Shown piece after piece: positions 11,270-21,994 of a DNA stretch of 64,000 nt. A program made the translations under genes and the position numbers. The stretch comes from Rhyzopertha dominica (lineage: Eukaryota > Arthropoda > Insecta > Coleoptera > Bostrichidae), in NCBI GenBank assembly GCA_025024175.1, contig QCXZ01000041.1, forward strand, positions 37,877,786 through 37,941,785, written 5' to 3'. The notes beneath the pieces were generated by a model. It did no database searches, was not told the origin of the DNA, and was given only the letters and a program-made list of their open reading frames with translations. The number at the start of each line of letters is the position of its first letter. The first letter of the stretch is position 1.

Positions 11270-11398
11270 ATGTATGTCGGTTCTTGCCCGCTTGCAAAAA
11301 GTGCCGTGGAGGCTGCTGTCAAATTGATGTATGCAATATGAAGTATGCCAATTTGTCAGGCTACGGGTCACTTCTTTTAGGAATTAGATCCCATAATG

Positions 11399-11468
11399 GC
11401 AGCTAAGTGGCTTTGTCATCATGTCAGTGTAATGCTGACTGATGGCATTGCCATCTAAGTTCTTACTT
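11399..11468 (+). repeat. Direct repeat unit 2 with internal hairpin
   Basis: Second copy of the 70-bp unit, about 130 bp beyond the MITE's right end, with only a few mismatches to 11046-11117. It probably marks a second, rearranged MITE copy or a partial duplication. Confidence 0.8.
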
Positions 11469-11469
11469 A

Positions 11470-12225
11470 TATTATAAAACCAATTTACTTAATTCAGAAC
11501 AAATTTATAATGAGGACCAGCCTTGCTTATAGTGGAGGATTGAACCTTCCAACGTTCAAAGTTATCCTGTTACAATAGATTGCTAAGAAGAGATTCATTT
11601 ATAGGTCCTTAGTAACAGTTAACATTTCCTTTTGTTTTAGTTCTCTACTTAATTCTAGGCGAAATACGTCTTAGCAGAACAGCAGCAGATGCTAGAAGTG
11701 CTAGAAATTATTAGATATGTTAGCGCTCTGTTTACCGCAAACAGAGGATTTTTAAGAGGAAGTTCAGCCAAATATACCAAACTTACGCTCATTTAACCCA
11801 AGCGCAAACCACAAATACGTTTTAAAAACGTATAGCATATTAGTTTCATATTTTGAGTGCTGAGAGCATTCACAGCCGTACAGTTCGGTACAAGTAGTAG
11901 GTAGGTTTTTTTACCGATTCCTTTGAACTTGTTTAAGATATTTCTAGGATGTTGTATCTGTTTCGGATTAGAGACGGCGTCTTTCCGAAAAAGTGAAGTA
12001 AAACATGAAAGCTATAAATATAATATTATATAAATAAATTAATTTGGGTATGGGTTTAAAATTACTTAAATTAAACTAAATAATCCCGTATTATAAAGAA
12101 TGCTTTTGATCTTTTCTTTGTAAGAAGTATACTTGAGTTCATTATACATCTGCAAATTTTTATGTTTATTGTTTGCTTTTATAAGAACTTATTTTATTTA
12201 TTTGTTGCTTGTTCCTTCACTATAA
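11470..12225. other. AT-rich sequence, nothing recognised
   Basis: No supportable feature. A B-box-like motif near 11540 (minus) lacks a convincing A box. Confidence 0.4.
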
Positions 12226-12834
12226 ATGACTAACCAGCCATATATTATCCTAGCGAGATCGCTTTGCAGCTTCCCATCGGTTCTTGCTGAACGATATATT
12301 TTATATATTTTATTTACGTAACATTGTATATTTATATTATCGCTAAACGCGAAAGCGTTCTGACATCCATTTTATCTGCCCACCCGTTACCGAAATCCAC
12401 GAGCCACTAGGGAATTCTTGCCAAATAATTGTGTTCTCGTTGGATTTTGAAGTTTGCATAGGTTAGTCCACTTTTCTCATAATATTGTGGAGTGATTATC
12501 AGGTTATATTTAAATACAATCGGTTTTGAGCGCCGGTTATCCTAACTCCAAGAATATGCTAAATTTACATACTAGAAGGAGCCTCCTGAGTTAGAAGTAT
12601 GGTGAAGCAGAGGTTACCAAAAAAATCTCAAACTTTTCAGTGTAAAATGCTGCGTCGTTAATCCGCATAGGTGCACATGGTGCGATGAAAACTACTATTA
12701 GCGTAAGTTATAACCTAACAAACAAGTCTTTGAGTTTCATACTCCTTACCGGTTTTAAAAGTAGCAGAAGAAAAATTCAACCATGAAGCAAGCCTAAAAT
12801 AATTTTCCGCCGCTTTAAGCTAAAATAATAACGA

Positions 12835-13215
12835 TCGCTTAACGCGTTAACGCTAATAGTATGCCACAAGCGGCGCACTCCAGTGGAGCACCCCGAAGAG
12901 AGATATCATTGTAATATAAAAAGATCCCTTATATCGGTCCGATAGGGGGATATTAATATTCATGGCAGTGACATCCCAATATTCCAGAGTTAATCGCAGG
13001 TGGGGATGATTTATTCGAGCTGTCGGGACCGGGTTCTCTGACTTCGTATTAATATATCAAAAGCACGACGCCTCTCTCCAGATATACATATCTCCGCGAT
13101 GAAATTCAGATTTCCTTGCTGCGCGAACCTGCACACCTACAGAATGCGAAACCCGCGACACGACGGCGTTTGGGTTGCATAACTGTCGAAATTAACCGTC
13201 AATTGTAAGGCAAAC
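12835..13215. promoter_or_regulatory. GC-richer island, candidate conserved non-coding element
   Basis: A block of balanced composition with many CpGs, palindromic 'aacgcgtt' and 'attaatatt' cores, and 'gtcaattg' at its end. It has no transposon termini. A short plus-strand open frame begins at its right edge (13222) but is unsupported. The call rests on composition and transcription-factor-like cores only. Confidence 0.25.
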
Positions 13216-13639
13216 AGCGAGTTGGGGTCCTCTTTACGAATTGTACGACTAGCACGCACGCTACACAATATTATTTCCATTTTCAAAGATTCTGATCGAT
13301 GCTCTAGTTATACATCAATGTGTTTTGAAGCAGTAGTCTCTATGTTTATGCAGGTACGAGGGTACGACATTATTATAGCTTCCTTCAAGTTAGTTGGTGG
13401 GCGTTTGGAGCAACAAGGGATATCACGAAGCATTTAAGCGAATCCCACAACCCACCCGTTGTTTGTGGCCAGCATGGTTTGTCGATAAATTGGCATATTC
13501 ATACAATTTGGGCCGTTTTGTCATTAAAAAAGTATTCGCTAGAAAAATAATTTATTCACAGTTTTAGTTTCCTACGAACGTATTTCATTTTCCCACATAA
13601 TCGTCGTTCACTTCTAAGCACTTCAACCCTTTTGCATAA

Positions 13640-14195
13640 AAGTTCTCTACCTAAAATTTGATCCAATTTGTAGCGACGATTTTGAGATCCTCGCCGTTCT
13701 CAAAGCGTTGTCCAAAAAAACACTGTTTGAAGTGTACAAGAAGAGGAAATAGTCGCTATGTGTAAGATCCGGACTGTAAGGCGGGTCATCGAAAAGTTCC
13801 CAACGAAAATCGTATGTTTTCTGCTTAGTTGCGCAACGCTGTGGGGATGAGCATTGTCATGGAAGAGGATTACTTCCGTCGGCAGTATCCAGCATCTGAG
13901 ATTTTGGATCGCTTATATAATTTTAGTGAGCGTTTCGCACTACCCACGTTCCATGAATTCAACCAAAAGAACGGCTTTATCATCCCAGAAATGGGTATCT
14001 TTATCGTGTAAGGAGATTGCTTGATTATTTTTTTTTTGTTTTGGTGAGGTTTAATGCCACCCCTTTTTCGAATGTTGTTTAGTTTCGGGGGTATCGTAGG
14101 ATATCTACATATCCATCTTGTTTATGATTGAAATACCCCCGCCTACTTCACATTTTTTGCTTTTTATGCCAGCGCTTAAGCATTTTTAATCCTCA
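13640..14195 (-). pseudogene. mariner transposase, C-terminal two thirds (broken)
   Basis: Mariner transposases cut and paste DNA using a D,D34D catalytic triad. Read on the minus strand, 'TPETKQHSKKGWH' and 'THFWDDKAVLLVEFMERG' correspond to the region around the first catalytic Asp and the following beta strand. 'FHDNAHPH' carries the second Asp. After a frameshift, 'DDPPYSPDLTHSDYFLF' carries the YSPDLAPSD-type motif that bears the third Asp. Stops and frameshifts occur throughout, so it is dead. The 5' part lies at 15046-15430, separated by a nested insertion of about 850 bp. Downstream sequence to about 13560 also looks mariner-derived, but no terminal repeat was identified. Confidence 0.85.
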
Positions 14196-15045
14196 CCAGT
14201 GATGGGTGTTTACACGTAAATTATAATTTTCTACGTTGCAAGTGTAGAAAATGTAGATAAAGCATTTTGGCGTAGATTTTTGGTAGACATTGTAAGACGA
14301 GTATATTATGGCTAAAGTGTATCAAGTACCTACCAAAACTAAATGGAAATTATTATGTTTCTATTTTCCCTGTTTTATTTCACATTTGTATTACAAACTT
14401 GCTTATCATATTTGCATAAGTTATCGTGATATCCAAATAGGTTTCTTACTTCTTTGGGGCATATAAAAGACAAAGCATACGTTTCCAAATCTTTTCCTCC
14501 ATGACTATATTAGGTTTATTTCTAAGAAGGCTATTTTTATATGCTACAAATTCGAAACTACATGCTTTACATACAAGTTGATTTTTCTTCAAAGAAATGT
14601 ATTTCCTAAGACTAAATACCACCTGTCACTTGCGTCCTGAGATCAACATGTACCTAGCTCAGCAATAAGAACTGCTTATATACCCTTTCAACACAGCACA
14701 ATAAAATTGACCTGCGATTAGAAAAGTTGCGGTAAAGAATAAGAATAGCCTCTAAAATTGCCCACCTGTTTCCGTTTATAGAGAAATCACATTTTGCAAT
14801 CATTGAGGAGTCCATTTGGTCTACTGTCTACTGAGGGCTCCGAAGTGCTTTTGACAACACACTCGTCCTGCTTAGTCAAGTCTTCTGCCGCTGAGCAGTA
14901 TCGGTGATAAATGCTATTAAAAAACTAAAATATTTCTAGATTTCTGTTTATCTACACATTACTTTTGTCTACAGTAGATTTTCAAAGTAGAATATTACAT
15001 AGTTTGCGCGTAGATAATGGTGTAATCTACATGGCGTATTCTCCT
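14196..15045 (-). mobile_element. hAT-family fragment nested in mariner, copy C
   Basis: This block interrupts the mariner reading order. It is related, in inverse orientation, to the hAT element at 37295-38900. Shared landmarks are 'gagtatattatggctaaagt', 'tagataaagca(t/c)tttggc', 'ttcttacttctttgggg' versus 'ttcctacttctttggga', and 'tccatgac'. It begins 'cagtgatggg', a plausible hAT end. No matching right end or 8-bp target duplication was seen, so boundaries are approximate. Confidence 0.65.
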
Positions 15046-15430
15046 CCTCAACAGAATCATCAGCTCAAGCACTAAGTTTGGGTCCACCTATTGAACGAGT
15101 TCATCGGTCTAGACACTGGGCCTGCCAATCTTCTTCATCATGCAGCCATTTTTGAACTCTCGATACCATTGTCTAACTTTTCCTTCACTCATTACAGCTG
15201 GTGCAAAAACAAGGTGCAACTCTTTGTGTACCAAAGCGACCGAAGATCCTTTTGCACACTGTAGGGATCAACCATTGTCGCGGACATTGTTGACTTGCAT
15301 TCCCAACTAGCAAACGACACCTGAAACAACATAGTCACTTTCGTGCTGCGCAGACAATCAATAAGTGGCGCTGTAGCCGTACATCCTTTTCTGATCCACC
15401 AATATTTAAACATACCCAAACGTCCCTTAT
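15046..15430 (-). pseudogene. mariner transposase, N-terminal part (broken)
   Basis: The minus strand gives 'SEGKVRQWYREFKNG' followed by 'GRPSV' and, after a stop, 'TDELVQ'. This is the second helix-turn-helix and GRPS linker of mariner transposases. The stretch upstream of it (15192-15419 minus) is open, but its match to the mariner N-terminus is poor. It is the 5' half of the copy at 13640-14195, split by the insertion at 14196-15045. Confidence 0.75.
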
Positions 15431-15434
15431 TTTA

Positions 15435-17765
15435 CGAATATGCCTCATAGAATATAGAAATGGAATAAGTGCAATGGGTAACACTGCTGCAAGTGTGGTA
15501 TGTGCCATTGGTTAGATGCCCAAGGTGGCGTTTCTTCTATGTGCCAACATATTTTCCGAGTTATGCCTTGCTTCATTTCATGATAAAAATTGAGCGAAGA
15601 AGGTAAAGGGTTCAGAAAGTATAAAAAAACGCAAACGTTTAAGGTCAAGTGGATCAGAGTATACAATGTTTCGAGGACAATACATGCTGAGAAAAGACCT
15701 ATTCAAAATGTATTTGCAAATCCATTAAAGTTAGGTTGTTGTATTGATTTTATTTTTAGGTTCAATGTAGCTTCAAATTACAATGCAAGTCCATTTCTAT
15801 AAAACATAAGGTTTGTTTCAAAATTTCCATAGCTTATTATACAAAACAAAAACTGGCGCCACAATAATGGTCGAGGGAAACGTGTAACTACAGCTATGCC
15901 GCAATACTTTTAGCAAAATTTTAGAGGCTTTGGAAATCAGGCTGCAATATCTATGAGGATACCAGAAGCCGAGGTAGTAAGACATAGTAATGTACTGAGA
16001 AAATTGAAGAGATGGTGATAGAGCACACTAACAGCTTTTCTAGAGATGCAAAAAACACCGTTGTTTTAAAACCAATCTTTAATGACATCTTTGAATCACA
16101 ACAAATTTCTAATGATATAGTAATTTCGGTAGATTTGTAGCAGGTGATTTTTATACTAACCCTCACCTCTATAGCCGTCGGTTGTCGCGTTGTCAATTGG
16201 GTTCACATTTGGCCGATACCACTGATGCATTTATGTCTTTGAGTTGAATGGCATACTGAAAATCGGCTAGAAATTTCTGATAAGCGAACACTCGTATGTC
16301 CGCTGTGATTTCTTTCAAATAGAGAAACGCAAAAGAGTTTGTAGGTTATTTGTGCAATCAAATATAGGAAGAGTAATTTAAAAAAAAACAGGAACCAAAA
16401 TCTATTTGATTTTATAAACTTGATTGAGAATGATTTCAAGGATCTTCAGTCTTCAGACATTCCGGAGTAAATGCATTAAACCTACAAATTTATCAAGATT
16501 CATGGATCTGAGAAAGTTATGAAAATCCTGGATAAGTAAAAAATCTTTCATGGCCACTGTATGTTCGACACATACGAGGTAGGGGAGGCAGTTAACTTTT
16601 TTTCACAAATACGGTCACAGAGTCCTGAGAAGTAGCGACAACAGTTGCGACGTTATATAATTTCCATAAGTTTCTTACAGATCTATCTTTGCTACGCCAT
16701 CTCTCGTTCACATCATACTGAAAAGTATAATTTTATCATTTGTATTGTCGGATCAATCTGAGACTAGAGTTGGCGCAACCTTATAATGTAGTTACCTTAT
16801 TCACAAAATAACCGGGCAACCGGTTTTGTAGGTCTCTGTTGTACTTTCAGACCATATCAGCCTGCGTTGTAATTCTTAAAGCTACATCTAAATAATTTTT
16901 GGCGATTTTCACAAAATGACGGCGTAAGACCTGTCCATGTCAAAAGTAAAAGTTGTGAATTATATAGTTAAATACACCTGAGTTTAGAATGATTTAATTT
17001 AGTTTTTAGTTCCATAACTTTAGCCTGTAATAATTTGAATATATACATGTTTGTCTTGTAACAGAGCATTCCAAAGTTAATATAATGTTCTATTCTTTGT
17101 GGTACTTAGACCTTTTCGATAACTTGCGCGATACTTTTTTATAAATAAGTAATGAGGCGCCCTTTTACCATTTTCTAACTTGAATTTTCTTTTTCAATCG
17201 AATTCAAATTCGATCACTGTTTTAATTAAGGAAAGTTGTTTTACTGAAAAAAAAAACATACGTTTGAAGCTAAAAGATATTTACTACTTACCAAGATACT
17301 TTTTTGATGTAAATATAAATACAGCGCATTCTTCCTTTGAGTAGATCTCTTATAGGACAGGCATTTTTGATAACAAAAGTTGTAAAATTTGCTGGAAGAA
17401 CGTAACGGTAACGGTCTTTAGGGACTCTAAGCGGTTGTGAGGCGTTGCGACTACTCACTAAGGCGATTGAAAACAACAGAAGGGGAACGTTGACAAAAAA
17501 ATGTGTTTTTGGTCTACGACTTTCGGTTGGATGTTTTCAGACATCCGCCTTACTCCGCTGGCCTTGCACCAAGTGACTTTCACCGGTTTTTGCAGTGAAA
17601 CAGCATCTTGGGGAAGACGCTTCACTATAGGATTATTTGAAACAAGGAGTTGAAAGATAGCTGACAGTATGATGGCTGAATGGTATGACAATGAACTTAA
17701 AAACTTAAACATAGTACCGAAATGCATTGAAAACCAAGGCGATTATGTAGAGAAATAAGTTTAGT
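15435..17765. other. Unassigned, mostly AT-rich sequence
   Basis: Several 60-90-codon frames occur on both strands (for example 15951-16196 and 16203-16439 minus), but none shows a domain I recognise. No terminal repeats are visible. Confidence 0.4.
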
Positions 17766-18016
17766 ATATAATTCAAGGGCATAGCCGGGTTTTAGCGTCG
17801 GGGGGGGGGGGTTACCTTACAAAATTTCGACCAGTGGCAGCTCGTAACAAGTTTGGCTGGGAGGGGGGGGGCAACAACCAGCGAACTTTTTTTTTTTCGT
17901 GGAGGAGGGGAAACCTTGCATAGGTATAGGCCGGCCAACAGGGTAGTGTCGGATTCTTACCAGCTAAAACCCCACCCCCTTGGTGGTTGTACAAAATAAA
18001 AATTAAATATTCAAAT

Positions 18017-19466
18017 TTACGATTTGTGTGTGAAGTCCATGCGCCTACTCTTTTGAGCCGCGAAGCGGTCAATTACGAGTTCATTAAAATTTGGATTTGA
18101 CTGTATTTTTAATAGAGCACATTGCCAATGCATTAAGTCAGTCCTGACCCATAGGATTGCGCGAAAACGTTTAATTCTCTTTAATTTTGAAAAGCACCTC
18201 TTGCTCTCGACCGTCGTCATTGGAATGGTACCAAATAATTTTTAAAAGTTTCATAGTTTCAGGAAACACGCTACCTAAATTATTTTGCATCAAAAACTGA
18301 TAAACATGAACGGCTCCATTTGCGTTTCGAAAATCTCTCTGTGACAAATTGTCATTAACTCGTGTTTAAGTGTAATCGCGTTTAAATCATATTTGTCGGG
18401 AAATGTTTTGCTGTATTCTTGGAAACAATGAGATTCAAGAAGGACGTCTCTAAAAAATCGCTGGAAAAGAATCTATTATATACATTCGTAATTATTACTT
18501 CGCAACCTTCTTTAGCCATCTGTTTGTTACCATCAATAAAACATTGTTGCTTTGAAGGCACGGTTGCTTCAGGAATGTCAACGTCCAACTCGTCCCTAAT
18601 TTTTTGAACCGAAGTCGAAAATGCAGAGATTGAATTCTTAACCTTAAGACTAGCTATCTAACTGGCGCTGATGTAGCAATGAAATCTGCTGATTATATTT
18701 GTTTCCTAATAAATCCGTGACCTATCGTTAAAAGTTCGTTTTGTATCGTTTTGGATAGGCCTGAAAAAACACTATTTTTAGAGTTTTCGATATGAGATTT
18801 TAACGTTGTGTCAATTTTCGCCATTAAATTTACCAAACCCTTAAAAATGCCCGGATTCTGACTATCTACTCTTTCATCGTGACCGCGCAAAGCTAGCTCA
18901 ACAAAATTTAATGCAATCAATTAAACGACCAAGTATGTAACGATTTTGTTTAACCGCGTCTTTATGTTTCAAAATTTCAAGCCTGTAAGCACTGCTTAGT
19001 TGATTCTAGCGAGGAATTTAAATGTATTTGACAGATTGAACGTTTTTTTTTTAATTTTTTCGCCCAGATGCTTCAAATCCGTAACTCCCGTCTTAACCCA
19101 GGCCGGATCGCAATCGTCACCTGCCATTAGTAAGCAAACAAAACAAAACAACGAATTACTCTTGTAGCAGCCACATAACCAAATATCATTTGCGTACATA
19201 CCAGAATTAAAATTTCTTTTAACAGTTTTACCTTTTACGATGGCTTGGTTTTGTAAGATAAGGATAGGACGAAGTGGACCTAGCTGCTTTACTTCAATTC
19301 TCTCCTGAAAACCCAAACCTGCCTGTTTTATCGCCTTAATGGACGATACCGCATTTTTCGCCGCCTGCTCCATTTTGCGCACAATCCCAACACAATTCCG
19401 CGAACTCCGAATAAAACACTTCGCATTTACAAGTCGACCTTCGCGAAAAAACAACCGCAAAAACAC
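18017..19466 (-). pseudogene. hAT transposase, ZMYM1-like (TTF zinc finger) type, broken
   Basis: Read 5'->3' on the minus strand, 19466-18996 encodes 156 open codons with a TTF-type zinc-finger signature ('WLCGCYKSNSLFCFVCLLM') and 'WVKTGVTDLKHLGEKI', typical of ZMYM1-like hAT transposases. The next piece gives 'YILGRLIDCIKF' and 'ELALRGHDERVDSQNPGIF' (18693-18985), the start of the DUF4371/RNase-H-like region. A fragment at 18382-18600 precedes the C-terminal dimerisation domain at 18220-18017 ('TVESKRCFSKLKRIK' then 'NFNELVIDRFA'). Stops, frameshifts and loss of much of the catalytic core mean no activity. The full family is usually 600-800 residues; well under that survives here. Domain identity is confident. 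Confidence 0.85.
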
Positions 19467-20002
19467 AAAGGCACAAATGTAACAATAAATGATAAATGTA
19501 GCTGTAAGTAGAATACTAATAAATAATAAATTTCTTCACTGTTAGAAATGAAAACACTGCAACACATGTGACGGTGAAGCAGTAATAACGAATAATATAG
19601 CATATAGTGCATTCGTTGTGTATGCAAACTGCGAGAGGCGAGACCTGCGATTGGCTCGGACATTTCAACGTATACCCTCCCGGCGCCACTTGTAGCTGTA
19701 TTCTTGAAACTAATAACACCTATGCGTTTTGATCTCTCGGTCCAAGGAATTCTGGTACGATATGGCAACGCGAGGGAGGACATGAATAAGCCTTGTCCGA
19801 GAATTTCCCTGCCGACCACAGAATAAACATAGATATTACAAATGCGAATCGCTTTGCGAAGGTAAACTAAAATACCACAGAGGTTCGTCAAAATAATTAA
19901 ATAAACTATTTTAAATTGAAATTTGCCTTTTTCTTATTTTTCTGTCGGTCGGCCATTGCCCGTTTGCCCTCCCGCACCAGCCGCTACTGATTGCGACTAA
20001 GA

Positions 20003-20245
20003 CCCCGATTTCATTTCTGGTTACAAGGGGTGGCGCAGTGCAAGTTTTGNCGCTTTCTTATGCAAAGNCGCCATAAGTGCGAAAATGGAACTCGAAATCT
20101 TTATTTGCATCGTCACTCAGCGCTGCCACGGAAACNATGCAAATAGAGATTGCGAGTTCCATTTTCGTACTTGTGGCGCCTTTGCATAAGAATGCGTCAA
20201 ACCCTCGCACCGCGCCACTGCTTGCAACAAAAAATGAAATCGGGG
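20003..20245. mobile_element. 243-bp palindromic MITE nested in the hAT
   Basis: Arms of about 105 bp start 'ccccgatttcattt' and end with its complement. They share 'atgcaaag(n)cgcca', 'gaaaatggaactcg' and 'tttgcat'. 'ctaagac' occurs on both sides (19997-20003 and 20247-20253), consistent with a target duplication although its exact length is ambiguous. It has no open frame. The arms still match well, so the insertion is probably younger than the transposase decay around it. Confidence 0.85.
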
Positions 20246-20599
20246 CCTAAGACTACACTGCACGTCAAGAATTAATAAAACATTAGTACTATTTAGTTAT
20301 TTACTTACTCCTGGATTAACAATAATAAGGCAAGTAAGTTACTCGAAGACAAAACCGAAACTGAACTGAACCACCGCCCGTACCGCACGAAAGCATACGA
20401 GGGTTACTGAATGCGATAANCGGCGACAGTCCGCCATAGTTGGNAACGAGGCAAATTNAAAATATTGAAGTAATATTTTATACNCCTTGCCTCTCCTTAT
20501 TTCATTACGTATAACATTAATGCAATATTTTGATATTTCTGGGGGGGGGGGTTCAAACCCCTAACCCCTCCCCTGGCTACGCCCGTGATATACTTGTAT

Positions 20600-21040
20600 A
20601 TTCAATATATATTTAAGTTTACTTTTATATATATAAAAAATGTTACTTGCTCCTGGCATGCCCCTTGTGCTTTTGAAAAGTTGTTTAAAAGGACGATCAA
20701 TAAAAAAACAATGTCTCTGTTACAATTCGCGGCTACAGTATACATTTAAAACAAATTCCTTGGATGTCAACGTGCTTATAACGGTTTCGCCACTGAACAT
20801 TTTGTTCCGATAGCATACTGCTACTCTATAAAGCATTTTATATACTGCGAATAGCTTAGAATATAGTTCATCAGAATTTAAATATACGCATTGTATTTTT
20901 AGCGTATTAAATGTTTGCAGTTCATAAATGTTTTTGTGTCCCTGCTACACACATTGTATTATACTAGCAAAACAAAAAATTCAACAGTCACAGTGAGCAT
21001 TATCGTTAACCCCCGAACCGTAATAATTTATAACTTTTAA
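20600..21040. other. AT-rich sequence, nothing recognised
   Basis: No supportable feature. Confidence 0.5.
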
Positions 21041-21044
21041 CAAC

Positions 21045-21500
21045 GACCCACTNAATATTTATAGAATTCTGCGGCATGGCGCGGCCGTAACGCTCTCCAA
21101 TTATATTTAAGTTTTATCACATGCGGCAGCAGTAAAAACTTTATTTTCGCAACACCATCAATAATTAATTACCGTACACAGAATCGCATGTGTCGCATGC
21201 CACCGCGGCGGGCAACCCCAAAACTAATCCAGGAATTAGAATCGAGCGCCCCCTTTATTAAAATGCCCGCAGATCCCAAGCGCCTACTAAAAACCGGCCA
21301 ATTAGGGGAATGAACCGCTCTGCGAGTGTTGTTTACATTTGCACTCCAAAATGCTACCGGTGGATTACATGAACAATTAGCACTAGAAGTTTTATATCGT
21401 ACCGGCAGCTTACTCCAGTGCCGACCACAAATATAAATATTCATTAGCAAATAAGAAAATACAAGTACAAAACCCAAATAACTGTTTACCCAGGGGCTCA
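21045..21500. promoter_or_regulatory. GC-richer island, candidate conserved non-coding element
   Basis: The block runs from about 'tagaattctgcggcatgg' to 'gtttacccaggggctc'. It has many CpGs mixed with TTTATTA, AATAATTAATTA and ATAAATATTCATTA cores that resemble homeodomain and forkhead sites. No transposon signature is visible. The 110-codon minus frame here (21169-21501) has no recognised domain and is probably chance. Composition-based inference. Confidence 0.3.
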
Positions 21501-21504
21501 CCGA

Positions 21505-21970
21505 AAACGAAACGTAGAGTTACTTTGGCGGATATATCCGGTCAAGACTGTTTTCTTCTTGTTTTCTTTGTCATATTATTGGAACTCGAAGCTGCTGCTT
21601 CTGTCTCATGGTGCATGGTACAGAAGAAAAGCAATCAAGAAGAGGAATTTGACAGATAGCGAGTTTCTTTTCACTCTTCATTTAAAAATCCCAGCTAGGT
21701 AATATGATAGATCAGCTATTAGAGTAAAGATTATTCTGAAAATGAAAATTTAACTCACTTGTTGGCTCAAGTTTGGGGGTAGCCCAATAATTGAAAATAT
21801 TGTTAAAGTTTTTTGTATTGTCAACTATTCCCAAAGGGCATTTTTATTCACTTTATTCATTTAGCAAATATAATCATTATGGGAGTTCAGTGCTGACCAT
21901 TGTAGTGAACGCACGCGATAAGTATGCACCCTAAGCGTGCATTCTTACTTAGTATATATTGCACTGCCAT
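21505..21970. other. Unassigned sequence
   Basis: Nothing recognised. Confidence 0.4.
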
Positions 21971-21990
21971 GTGGTGGTGGTGGTGGTGGT
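21971..21990 (+). repeat. (GGT)n microsatellite
   Basis: Six uninterrupted GTG/GGT units. Confidence 0.95.
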
Positions 21991-21994
21991 TAGG

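Larger units (their letters stand above)
17774..20587 (-). mobile_element. hAT transposon, 2.8 kb, with 8-bp target duplication
   Basis: The left end 'caagggcatagccgggt' and the right end (minus strand 'cacgggcgtagccagggg') are inverted repeats of the widespread CAGGGGCGTAGCCAGG hAT type, each next to a long G/C run. The flanks are 'atataatt' (17766-17773) and 'atatactt' (20588-20595), an 8-bp duplication with one mismatch, as expected for hAT. The element carries a broken minus-strand transposase (18017-19466) and a nested palindromic MITE (20003-20245). Isolated Ns lie near its 5' part. Confidence 0.88.

Noticed and set aside
11515..11600. B-box-like 'ggttcaatcc' on the minus strand, possible tRNA
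   Set aside because: No convincing A box or cloverleaf stems.
19427..19891. 154-codon minus frame
   Set aside because: Overlaps the start of the hAT transposase frame and has no recognised domain; probably the element's 5' region or chance.
21169..21501. 110-codon minus frame
   Set aside because: No domain, no splice support. The block is better explained as a non-coding island.
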